Positions 1-10,519 of a stretch of DNA of 64,000 nucleotides are shown one piece after another. Source of the DNA: an uncultured Lachnospiraceae bacterium (lineage in GTDB: Bacteria > Bacillota > Clostridia > Lachnospirales > Lachnospiraceae). The notes beneath the pieces are model-generated. The model saw only the letters and a list, made by a program, of their open reading frames with translations, had not been told where the DNA came from and did not search any database. Both the position numbers and the translations under genes were made by a program. Each line of letters starts with the position of its first letter. The first letter of the stretch is position 1. Location: NCBI GenBank assembly GCA_905233955.1, contig CAJOFQ010000002.1:6594-70593 (forward strand). The letters are read 5' to 3'.

Positions 1-150
1 GCAGAAGGTTTTTATATCTTCTGATACTCCACTATACCCACCTCTCAATCGAACACACGTTCTCTATTTGTGCAAAAATGAAGCACTTTCCTATAAAGTT
101 AAAAAGATATTGTATCCTGTTCCTATGGCATTATCTATATAATTTCCAAC
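1..150. other. Intergenic left edge
   Basis: No supported gene is seen between the window edge and the metA stop codon. The stretch is AT-rich. The minus strand has only a short GTGC...GCAC hairpin around 85-105 with no convincing U-tract, so the metA operon terminator is not clearly identified here. Confidence 0.4.
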
Positions 151-1104
151 TCAAATCCCATAAAATACATCATGTCGGAACTCTCCCCAGGCATTATCCG
201 CAAAATCGTACGGAGTTAGCTGGTAAACATAGTAATTCAGCCAATTGGTATATAAGGTATTAGCATGTGATCTCCATTGAAGTAACGGGCGCTTGGATGG
301 ATCGTTGTCGGGATAATAATTGACAGGAACATCAATATCCAATCCCTTGGCCAGGTCCCTCCTGTATTCCTGATCAAGTGTAAGCCTGTCATATTCAGGG
401 TGCCCCATTACAAATATCTGGCTGCCATCCTTGGACATGCACAAAAATACTCCTGCTTCTTCTGAATCTGCCAAAGTTAAAAGTGACGGATGATGTCTTA
501 TCTCTTCCGAATCCACATCCGTGTACCTGGAATGAGGAGCATAAAATATGTCGTTAAATCCCCTGACCAATGGAATTTTTCTGTGAAGTACCTTATGTGC
601 AAAAACCCCAAAAACCTTTTTATCTAATATTCTCTTTCGTATCCCATAGTGGTAATACAGGCCTGCCTGGGCACCCCAGCATAGATATAGCGTCGATGTT
701 ACATGCCGCTTTGTCCAGTCCATAATCTGACAGATCTCATCCCAGTAATCCACTTCCTCAAACTCCATTAATTCAATCGGAGCACCTGTTATGATAAGTC
801 CGTCCAGATTTTTATCCTTAATGTCGTCAAAGGTCTCATAGAATTTCATCAAGTGACTCTGTGGAGTATGCTTGGCATCATGACTCTTGGTTTTTAAAAA
901 GGTTATGTCCACCTGCAGCGGCGTATTAGACAGCATTCTTAATATCTGCAGCTCGGTGTCCTCTTTTAAAGGCATGAGGTTTAATATACCAATCTCCAGG
1001 GGGCGAATGTCCTGATGCATCGCCCTCTCTTCATCCATGACAAAGATATTTTCTTTTTCCAGAATGCTCTTAACGGGCAACTCTGATTGTGTTCTGATCG
1101 GCAT
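151..1104 (-). CDS. metA: Homoserine O-acetyltransferase (MetA family)
   Basis: This enzyme acylates L-homoserine in the cytoplasm as the first committed step of methionine synthesis. At 317 residues it has the usual MetA length. The catalytic cysteine is Cys142 (in [10 protein letters not shown]) and the histidine/glutamate pair is His235/Glu237 (MGHPEYDR). Residue 111, in TGAPIE, is glutamate. In characterised MetA proteins Glu111 goes with acetyl-CoA and Gly111 with succinyl-CoA, so I infer an acetyltransferase despite the usual 'succinyltransferase' family name. The start is supported by AGGAGG about 7 bases upstream, which sits in the 3' end of ligA. Only three bases separate it from the ligA stop, so it is the last gene of rluF-ligA-metA. 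Confidence 0.95.
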   Translation of the reverse strand: MPIRTQSELPVKSILEKENIFVMDEERAMHQDIRPLEIGILNLMPLKEDTELQILRMLSNTPLQVDITFLKTKSHDAKHTPQSHLMKFYETFDDIKDKNLDGLIITGAPIELMEFEEVDYWDEICQIMDWTKRHVTSTLYLCWGAQAGLYYHYGIRKRILDKKVFGVFAHKVLHRKIPLVRGFNDIFYAPHSRYTDVDSEEIRHHPSLLTLADSEEAGVFLCMSKDGSQIFVMGHPEYDRLTLDQEYRRDLAKGLDIDVPVNYYPDNDPSKRPLLQWRSHANTLYTNWLNYYVYQLTPYDFADNAWGEFRHDVFYGI

Positions 1105-1107
1105 ATT

Positions 1108-3811
<2,704 letters not shown>

Positions 3812-3831
3812 TTATCGTAAGCCCTTCTATG

Positions 3832-3872
3832 AAAAACACGACACGGGATTCCTAAAATATCCTGTGCCGTGT
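3832..3872 (-). terminator. Rho-independent terminator of the SH3b gene
   Basis: On the minus strand a 13-bp stem (CACGGCACAGGAT against ATCCCGTGTCGTG, with one mismatch and one G-U pair) is followed directly by TTTTT. It lies just past the SH3b protein stop codon and before rluF. Confidence 0.8.
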
Positions 3873-3879
3873 ATCAATT

Positions 3880-5508
3880 TTATCTCAAGAATTCTGTCTT
3901 AATGTATCCCTCTTTTCCGTTGAGATTAACCTTGGTCCATCCGTTTTCATAAACAGCCTCTACAGTAACTGTGTCTCCGGAATAAGCAACCCCCACACGA
4001 TCAGATGTCTCACTCATACTCTTCCTGACATTCGTCGCTGATGAAAGTCTTACACTCTGTCCCTGAGAAAGACCTGAGTTTGTGTCCTGTTTTGGTTCAT
4101 CAGTGTTATCTTCTGTTCCTTCATTCGATTTCTTATCTGTCAGAAAATCCGATCTGATCCATGCTTTGCTGCCATTATAATCGATCTGACTCCATCCGTC
4201 TTTCTGACTGTATCTGGTAAGCTTTGTACCCTTTGCAACCTGCCCTAATGAAGCTGAATTCTGGCTTGCACTCTTTCTTACATTGACCTTGTCAGTGGTA
4301 TATACTGTTTCGGTTTTTTCTGTTTTGTTATCCTTTGTGTTCTTTGAAGACTTTTCAACCTTAGTATTGGATTTGGTTTTGGAATCAGTTTGTTTTTCTT
4401 CTGTATCCTGATCCTTAGCTTCTTCTACCTTGACATAATCGGAATTGATCCATGCAGTAGAGTTTTTGTACTTGACCTTGCTCCATCCTCTCTTTTCCTT
4501 GTAGCGGGTGAACTTAGTGCCCTTGGCAGCCTGTCCCAAAACAGCGGAATCCTGAGAAGCTTTTTTTCGAATGTTAACCTTGTCTGTTGTAACTACAGTG
4601 TCAACAGTTGTCTTACTGCTGTCATCCTTGGCAGTTTTTGTAGACGATTCTGATTCGCTGTCGCTTTTTTCATTTGTATCAGTATCTGCTGCTGTGGTTT
4701 CTTCGGTCTTTTCCTCTTTTTTATCTTCCTGCTTCTTAGCCTCTTCTTCTTTTTTCTCCTCCTGCTTTTTAGCTTCTTTTTCCTCTTTTTCCTTCTGTTT
4801 TGCTTCCTTCTCTTCGGTCTTCTTATATTCTGAAGCCCAATCAGTTATTGCATCAGGAAGTACCTTACTGAAGTAGACATTAAAATCGTTGTCCTCCAGA
4901 ACAAGCTTATTAAATTCCATGGATACATTATCCTGTAATGAAGTAACATCCTCCTGCCGCTCAAAAGCTGCAATCAAAGCTATTATGGTAGGATCTACAT
5001 CCAGCTCGCCGTTCTGGGAATTAAATGTACTGTAGAGATTGTTGATGTGATATATATCACCCTTTTTTTCTACATAGAAAAAGTCCAACCCCGGAGCTGG
5101 TTCCTTGAGCTTCTTGTATTTGATATCTACAGATACCGAAACCAACAGATCGCCCTTTTCAACGCCCGGCTTGGTGTATATCTCATTAATAGTATAAAAT
5201 TTTATATAATCAGACATCAGCTTGATATAACTCTGCTCCTTGTCTGAAATCGGTGAAGCAAGCTTTTTCAGGGTCTTAATATCACCTTCGGCATAAGCGC
5301 TGTAGTAGTCTTCCAACAGCTTGGACAGCTCCTCATTGTCGGTCTGCTCCTCGTAGTCCATGTAGGCTCCGGCAATGGGGTCTCCGCCACCTGTTACACC
5401 AACTATCCACAGCACCGCTGCTAAAACGCACACCATCCCTGCAGAAATATATCGACGGTATTTCTCGGTCGATACATTAAAAGAATCTAAAATATCCTGT
5501 ATATTCAT
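3880..5508 (-). CDS. Membrane-anchored protein with three SH3b domains
   Basis: I recognise the domains but not a named gene. The protein has about 542 residues. A short cytoplasmic N-terminus (MNIQDILDSFN) is followed by one membrane helix at about residues 22-38. Next come an extracytoplasmic segment at about 45-205 that looks NTF2/DUF-like, a very charged K/E-rich linker likely to be a coiled coil at about 205-275, and three bacterial SH3 repeats, each with a V(N/R)xRKSxSxxS-type start, separated by S/T/K/E-rich linkers. SH3b domains usually bind cell-wall peptides, so a wall-associated role is inferred; no catalytic domain is visible. The start at 5508 is chosen over the open frame to 5550 because AAGGAG lies 8 bases upstream. 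It has its own promoter and terminator and stands between pyrG and rluF. Confidence 0.8.
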   Translation of the reverse strand: MNIQDILDSFNVSTEKYRRYISAGMVCVLAAVLWIVGVTGGGDPIAGAYMDYEEQTDNEELSKLLEDYYSAYAEGDIKTLKKLASPISDKEQSYIKLMSDYIKFYTINEIYTKPGVEKGDLLVSVSVDIKYKKLKEPAPGLDFFYVEKKGDIYHINNLYSTFNSQNGELDVDPTIIALIAAFERQEDVTSLQDNVSMEFNKLVLEDNDFNVYFSKVLPDAITDWASEYKKTEEKEAKQKEKEEKEAKKQEEKKEEEAKKQEDKKEEKTEETTAADTDTNEKSDSESESSTKTAKDDSSKTTVDTVVTTDKVNIRKKASQDSAVLGQAAKGTKFTRYKEKRGWSKVKYKNSTAWINSDYVKVEEAKDQDTEEKQTDSKTKSNTKVEKSSKNTKDNKTEKTETVYTTDKVNVRKSASQNSASLGQVAKGTKLTRYSQKDGWSQIDYNGSKAWIRSDFLTDKKSNEGTEDNTDEPKQDTNSGLSQGQSVRLSSATNVRKSMSETSDRVGVAYSGDTVTVEAVYENGWTKVNLNGKEGYIKTEFLR

Positions 5509-5552
5509 GGCATTTGCTCCTTGTAAAATCAATTTTGTCCAAATGAACAATT

Positions 5553-5581
5553 ATTGTACCACAAATGCCATTATATGGCAA
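5553..5581 (-). promoter_or_regulatory. Promoter of the SH3b gene
   Basis: Minus strand TTGCCA (5576-5581), a 17-base spacer and TACAAT (5553-5558) preceded by TGG, an extended -10. It begins just past the pyrG stop codon, so the SH3b gene can be expressed independently of the nitrogen operon. Confidence 0.65.
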
Positions 5582-5587
5582 ACAGGA

Positions 5588-7183
5588 TTACGATAAAGAT
5601 GAGGCGATAAAACCTTTGAACAGAGGATGAGCCTTGTCAGGCCTGCTCTTAAATTCAGGATGCGACTGTGTTGCTGCAAAAAAATGATGCTCTCTTAATT
5701 CTATCATTTCAACGATCCGTCCGTCCGGGGACTTGCCAGCCAGTACCAGTCCGTTTTTAGACAGAATATTTCTGTAATCGTTATTAAATTCATAACGATG
5801 CCTGTGTCTTTCTGTAATATTTTCAGTTTTATACAATCCGTAAATCATTGAATCCCTTGTAAGCCGGCATGGATAGCTTCCCAGTCGAAGTGTTCCTCCA
5901 ATACTTGTAACTCCCTCCTGATCAGGCATTAAATGTATTACAGGATTTATGGTTTTATCATTAAACTCAATTGAATCGGCATCATTAATTCCACATACAT
6001 TCCTGGCAAATTCTATACATGCAAGCTGCATTCCAAGGCATATTCCAAGAAAGCTTTTATTGTTTTCCCTGGCGTAACGGATTGCACTTATCATTCCTTC
6101 AATGCCGCGCTGTCCAAATCCTCCCGGTACTATAATTCCCCCATATTCGCTAAGGAGCTTTGACGCATTATCATCTGTTATCTGACTTGCATCCAAAAAA
6201 TCTATTGTCACTTTGGCACGGCATGCAATTCCTCCGGCCTTAAGAGCTTCAACAACAGATAAATATGCATCGTGAAGCTTTGTGTATTTGCCTACCAAAG
6301 CTATTTTTACCTGTTTTTGTGGATTGAGATAATGCTCCACCATTTCTTCCCATTCCAAAAGATCAGGTTTTTTGAAGGGAATATCCAATATTTCACAGGT
6401 AATTTCGGCAAGCCTCTCCCGCTCCAACATTAAAGGTGCTTCATACAAGCACGATACATCGGTATTTTCGATAACATGGGATTCTTTAACATTACAAAAA
6501 TGAGCTATCTTGCCTCTGATTTCTTCTGTCAATGGAACTTCGGTTCTGCAAACTATTACATCAGGCCATAAACCCATTTCCTGCATGGTCCTTACCGCAG
6601 CCTGTGTGGGTTTGCTCTTTAATTCCTGAGAACACTTAAGATAAGGTACCAGCGATACAAGCATCAACATACAATTATTATTTCCGATCTCTCTTGAAAA
6701 CTGACGGATAGCTTCCAGATAAGGCTGTGATTCTATATCTCCCACTGTTCCGCCAACTTCAATAATGGAAACACATATTCTGTCGGGATCATCTACCTTG
6801 GCAAAATGCTCTTTTATCTCATTAGTGATATGCGGTATAACCTGAACTGTGCCTCCTCCATAGAAGCCGTCCCGTTCCTTTTGTAATACACTGCTGTAGA
6901 TTTTGCCGGTAGTAACATTAGAATTGTAATTCAGATCCTCATCAATAAACCTCTCATAATGACCCAGATCCAGATCGGTTTCTGTTCCGTCCTCTGTCAC
7001 AAAAACCTCTCCATGCTGGATAGGATTCATAGTCCCGGGATCAACATTCAGATATGGATCCAGTTTCTGCATTGTCACTCTCATACCTGAGGCCTTTAAT
7101 AATCTTCCCAGGGAAGCAGCAGTTATTCCTTTTCCCAGGCCTGAAACAACACCGCCCATTACAAAAATATATTTCATTGACAT
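5588..7183 (-). CDS. pyrG: CTP synthase
   Basis: PyrG converts UTP to CTP using ATP and the amide of glutamine. The chosen protein has 531 residues, the usual length. The N-terminal amidoligase domain starts MKYIFVMGGVVSGLGKG with its P-loop, and the C-terminal class I glutaminase domain has the nucleophile cysteine in LGICLGMQLA and the His/Glu pair in SHPEF. The frame is open to 7276, but the start is at 7183, where the stop of the ANTAR gene and this ATG overlap as TAATG; an ATG six bases further in is equally possible. It is the last gene of the glutamine operon, fitting its use of glutamine as amino donor. Confidence 0.95.
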   Translation of the reverse strand: MSMKYIFVMGGVVSGLGKGITAASLGRLLKASGMRVTMQKLDPYLNVDPGTMNPIQHGEVFVTEDGTETDLDLGHYERFIDEDLNYNSNVTTGKIYSSVLQKERDGFYGGGTVQVIPHITNEIKEHFAKVDDPDRICVSIIEVGGTVGDIESQPYLEAIRQFSREIGNNNCMLMLVSLVPYLKCSQELKSKPTQAAVRTMQEMGLWPDVIVCRTEVPLTEEIRGKIAHFCNVKESHVIENTDVSCLYEAPLMLERERLAEITCEILDIPFKKPDLLEWEEMVEHYLNPQKQVKIALVGKYTKLHDAYLSVVEALKAGGIACRAKVTIDFLDASQITDDNASKLLSEYGGIIVPGGFGQRGIEGMISAIRYARENNKSFLGICLGMQLACIEFARNVCGINDADSIEFNDKTINPVIHLMPDQEGVTSIGGTLRLGSYPCRLTRDSMIYGLYKTENITERHRHRYEFNNDYRNILSKNGLVLAGKSPDGRIVEMIELREHHFFAATQSHPEFKSRPDKAHPLFKGFIASSLS

Positions 7184-7794
7184 TACTTTGACCTTTCCGT
7201 ATTTTCGGCTGTGATAACATCCTCGGCCGCCTTTTTCATAGTCAGCCCTCTGTCCATTGCAATTTTTTCCAGACAATGATGAGCCTCATCCTCTGTCATT
7301 TTTTGTTTTTCCACCATGATAAGCTTTGCTCTGCTTACCAGTCTCTGTTCCAAAAGCTTTTCAGCAAGTTTTTCTTTTTCACGGGATATACGCCTTAACA
7401 TCATCTGTGTCTCATACATTATATTAACTGCCTGGATCACCATCCCTTTTCTCATTGGAAAAGTAAGTACAAAAATCCGCTTTCCCCTGCTTCTGTAAAC
7501 CATCTGTGGATAGAATTCTTCCCCCACCACAAATACTGCCGGCAGATTTTTTACAACCGACAGTTCCATATAGCTTTCCAGACCGGCATTGTCCGATGAA
7601 GAGGCTACAACTATCAGCATCACTAACTCGCTGGAAGCTGCCTTTTGCCTGGCCTCGTTGTAATTAGAAGCATAAACCAAATTCTTATAATAACTCTGCA
7701 GGGATTTTTTCAAAAAAAGAAACGCGTCTTCCTTTGAAGCAGCCACAAGTATCGATCCCGGCTCACCGCTTGTTACCCTAATCGTACTTGACAT
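7183..7794 (-). CDS. ANTAR-domain RNA-binding antiterminator with pseudo-receiver
   Basis: About 203 residues. The N-terminal part (about 12-115) has the size and pattern of a response-regulator receiver, but where the phospho-acceptor Asp should be it reads LVMLIVVASSSD, so it is probably not phosphorylated there. A helical linker leads to a C-terminal ANTAR domain (about 135-195; SRAKLIMVEKQKMTEDEAHH, then AMDRGLTMKKAAEDVI). ANTAR domains bind paired hairpins in mRNA leaders and prevent termination. The start at 7794 is preferred because AAAGGA sits 6 bases upstream; the frame is open to 7827. Lying between glutamine synthetase and pyrG in a nitrogen operon whose leader contains a terminator, it is the obvious candidate regulator of that operon; this is inference. 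Confidence 0.85.
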   Translation of the reverse strand: MSSTIRVTSGEPGSILVAASKEDAFLFLKKSLQSYYKNLVYASNYNEARQKAASSELVMLIVVASSSDNAGLESYMELSVVKNLPAVFVVGEEFYPQMVYRSRGKRIFVLTFPMRKGMVIQAVNIMYETQMMLRRISREKEKLAEKLLEQRLVSRAKLIMVEKQKMTEDEAHHCLEKIAMDRGLTMKKAAEDVITAENTERSK

Positions 7795-7823
7795 AGAGTT
7801 CCTTTCTGTATCAGTGCTCCAAT

Positions 7824-9032
7824 TCACACATATCTGTTATTGCAGTATTCATCTATTATTTTTTGAGGGATACTTTCTTTTAGAAAATCACTTTCCCTGG
7901 CGCATCTTATGGCTTCCTCCAGATGCACAGGCAAACGGCCAAGCTTGGCTATCATATCTGCATTCGCATTATGCAGATCAAAATCCACAGGATCACTTAA
8001 TCTGCTCTTTTTCTTAACGCCATCTAACCCTGCCAGTATAACCAGCGTATATGCAAGATAAGGGTTTGCAAGGGGATCAGGCGACCTCAGCTCAAAGCGC
8101 TTTATTTCAGATCTTTGAGCCGGTATCCTGATAAGCTGTAAGCGGCTTTTTTTTGACCAACTGATATATCCCGGCGCCTCAAGAGTACCCAGCCTTTCAT
8201 ATGAATTAACCCCGGGATTTAAGAAAAGTGTCATTTCCCTTATGTGATCCATTACACCTGCCATAAAATATTTTATGGTATCATCCGTAGAATCGGAGGA
8301 TATACCAATATGCATCCCGTTGCCAGGCTTGTCTCTTAAGGGCTTTGGTGAAAAGTCGGCATGGCATCCCGAAAGCTCTATGGCGTTTTCTACGATCCAT
8401 CTGAAGGTGGTAGTATTGTCGGCTGTCTGAAGAGGGTTTCCGGCTCTGAAATCCACCTCATGCTGGCCCGGTCCCTTTTCATGATGAGACGCTTCAGGAA
8501 CAATCCCCATCTGGCGTAGCATCTGACATATGCTGCGTCTGATATTCTCACCCTTGTCCTTTGGAGCCACAGAAAAATATCCTGCATTGTCATGGGGAAT
8601 TCTGGTGGGTTCTCCATTTTCATCGGTTTTAAAAATATAAAACTCTACCTCAGTTCCAACCTCCACATCAATCCCCTGGCTATGAGCCTGTTTTACAGCT
8701 TCCTTTAACATATGCCTGGTATCCAGCGTAAAAGGCGAACCGTCAGGATGAGTAATATCACATAATATCCTTACTACTCCGCCATCTAATGATCTCCAGG
8801 GTACAATGGACATTGTGGATGTATCAGGCTCCAAAAACAGATCACAATTCTCATCCGAATAAAATCCTGGAATGGCCGATGCGTCAAAGGGTATTCCCTC
8901 CTTCATTGCACGCTTAAGCTGTTCCGGCATTATGGCAATGTTTCTCTGTTCTCCAAACACATCAAAGAAAGTCAATCTGATAAATTGAATGTCATTCTCA
9001 CGGATATATTCTTCTATTTCCTGTTCATTCAT
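7824..9032 (-). CDS. Glutamine synthetase, short type I-like
   Basis: 402 residues with the GS beta-grasp domain (about 1-95) and catalytic domain. It shows VGTEVEFYIF, KGPGQHEVDF, GNGMHIG, and the SEIKRFELRSPDPLANPYLA segment that carries substrate and metal ligands. It should form glutamine from glutamate, ammonia and ATP. It is roughly 40 residues shorter than a typical GS type I: the C-terminus stops soon after the catalytic barrel and the usual last helical segment is missing. The NGSGMH motif also reads GNGMH. It is therefore a divergent enzyme, possibly with altered regulation or substrate. It overlaps gltD by the ATGA junction, has a strong GGAGGG site, and is the second GS in the same operon after glnN. 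Confidence 0.85.
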   Translation of the reverse strand: MNEQEIEEYIRENDIQFIRLTFFDVFGEQRNIAIMPEQLKRAMKEGIPFDASAIPGFYSDENCDLFLEPDTSTMSIVPWRSLDGGVVRILCDITHPDGSPFTLDTRHMLKEAVKQAHSQGIDVEVGTEVEFYIFKTDENGEPTRIPHDNAGYFSVAPKDKGENIRRSICQMLRQMGIVPEASHHEKGPGQHEVDFRAGNPLQTADNTTTFRWIVENAIELSGCHADFSPKPLRDKPGNGMHIGISSDSTDDTIKYFMAGVMDHIREMTLFLNPGVNSYERLGTLEAPGYISWSKKSRLQLIRIPAQRSEIKRFELRSPDPLANPYLAYTLVILAGLDGVKKKSRLSDPVDFDLHNANADMIAKLGRLPVHLEEAIRCARESDFLKESIPQKIIDEYCNNRYV

Positions 9033-10519
9033 ATCGTTCCCTCCACACGGTATCCCATCAGAAAACCATCAGCCTCTCTTGCTGCGCTAAGTCCCTCTGC
9101 AATAGCACGCACAACCAGCGACTGGCCTATGTGCATATCTCCGGCGCAGAATACTGATGAGTCGCCTATCCTGTGACTGTTTACTCCTGTTACTATGTTG
9201 CCCCTTGGATTCTTCTCTATTCCAAAGGCTTCGGCAACATAATCCTCGCATCCCAAAAATCCTACCGCAATCAGTAAAAGATCGCAAGGTATTTCTTCAA
9301 GATGCTTTTCATCAACCACAGGCTTTCCTGATTCAAAGGATACTCCCGCAAGAGTGGCGGAACAGATCTGTCCTTTTTTATCTGTTTTAACCTTATGAAC
9401 TGTAGTCTGAAATCTTCTTATATCATGTCCAAAAACCCAGGCAGCTTCCTGATGACCGTAATCAGTTTTCAACACTTTGGGCCACTGGGGCCATGGATTG
9501 TCATCACTTCTTTCTATGGGAGGTTTTGGCATCATTTCAATGGCGGTGACTGATTTTGCACCATGTCTGATACATGTTCCGATACAGTCATTTCCGGTAT
9601 CCCCGCCTCCTACAATAATGACATTTTTATCTCTGGCACTGATACCCTTACCATTCCATTTTCTGTCGTGTGTATCAGAATCCATTAAGGACTTTGTGGT
9701 AGCCTTCAAAAAATCTACAGCATAATACACACCCCGTGTTGTTCCGGGATTTACAGCAGGTATACCCCTTGCTTTTTTAGCTCCGCAGCATAGAATGATG
9801 GCGTCATATTGCTCCTTAATACTGTCATAGGAAATATCTCCTCCCACATCAGAATTACACAGGAATACAACTCCTTCTTCCTCCATGAGCCTTATGCGCC
9901 TTTCTATGACGGACTTATCCAATTTCATATTAGGTATTCCGTACATCAAAAGTCCACCCGGGGCATCATCTCTTTCATATACGGTAACGGTATGCCCTCT
10001 CCGGTTAAGATAGTTCGCACATGCAAGCCCTGAAGGACCGCTCCCTATTACAGCGACATTTTTTCCGCTTCTTTTATCGGGGATCTGAGGTGTGACAAGC
10101 CCCTTTTCAAAGGCACTTTCTATTAGATATTTTTCGTTATCATGTATGGTAACCGGTTGGTCATATTGACCGCACATACACGCCTTCTCGCATAATGCAG
10201 GGCATACTCTTCCTGTAAATTCCGGAAAAGGATTTGTCTTTAAAAGTCTTTCAACAGCATGTCCTATATTGCCCTTATATATCTCATCGTTCCATTCAGG
10301 AATTAGATTGTGAAGCGGACATCCTGTCATCATTCCTGCCAATACCATTCCCGACTGACAAAACGGTACACCGCAATTCATACAGATTGCAGCCTGGCGT
10401 TTTCTCTCATCTCCATCCAGAGCTTCGTACAATTCTGCAAAATCACATATGCGATCCTTAGGACTTCGAATTGTGTTCTCCTGCCTGTGGTATTCTAAAA
10501 ATCCTGTTTCCTTACCCAT
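9029..10519 (-). CDS. gltD: Glutamate synthase small (beta) subunit
   Basis: The GltD subunit supplies electrons from NAD(P)H through FAD and iron-sulfur clusters to GltB, so that glutamine and 2-oxoglutarate give two glutamates. The N-terminal region holds cysteines in CMNCGVPFCQSG and CPALCEKACMCG for [4Fe-4S] clusters. The FAD-binding motif is VIGSGPSGLACA and the NADPH-binding motif IVGGGDTGNDC. The C-terminus has GDMHIGQSLVVRAIAEG. Length is about 496 residues, usual for the family. The frame is open to 10582, but the start is placed at 10519 (MGKETGFLEYHR), typical for the family, preceded by AGAGGATC and overlapping the gltB stop by 8 bases. Coupled translation with gltB fits a heterodimer. 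Confidence 0.95.
   Translation of the reverse strand: MGKETGFLEYHRQENTIRSPKDRICDFAELYEALDGDERKRQAAICMNCGVPFCQSGMVLAGMMTGCPLHNLIPEWNDEIYKGNIGHAVERLLKTNPFPEFTGRVCPALCEKACMCGQYDQPVTIHDNEKYLIESAFEKGLVTPQIPDKRSGKNVAVIGSGPSGLACANYLNRRGHTVTVYERDDAPGGLLMYGIPNMKLDKSVIERRIRLMEEEGVVFLCNSDVGGDISYDSIKEQYDAIILCCGAKKARGIPAVNPGTTRGVYYAVDFLKATTKSLMDSDTHDRKWNGKGISARDKNVIIVGGGDTGNDCIGTCIRHGAKSVTAIEMMPKPPIERSDDNPWPQWPKVLKTDYGHQEAAWVFGHDIRRFQTTVHKVKTDKKGQICSATLAGVSFESGKPVVDEKHLEEIPCDLLLIAVGFLGCEDYVAEAFGIEKNPRGNIVTGVNSHRIGDSSVFCAGDMHIGQSLVVRAIAEGLSAAREADGFLMGYRVEGTI

Noticed and set aside
4740..4850. Simple-sequence repeat in the SH3b gene as a phase-variation tract
   Set aside because: The K/E-coding repeat is imperfect and stays in frame; there is no homopolymer or short tandem array long enough to suggest slippage control.
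9087..9287. Other small frames inside gltD, gltB and glnN
   Set aside because: They are out-of-frame or antisense within strongly conserved enzymes and lack ribosome sites.
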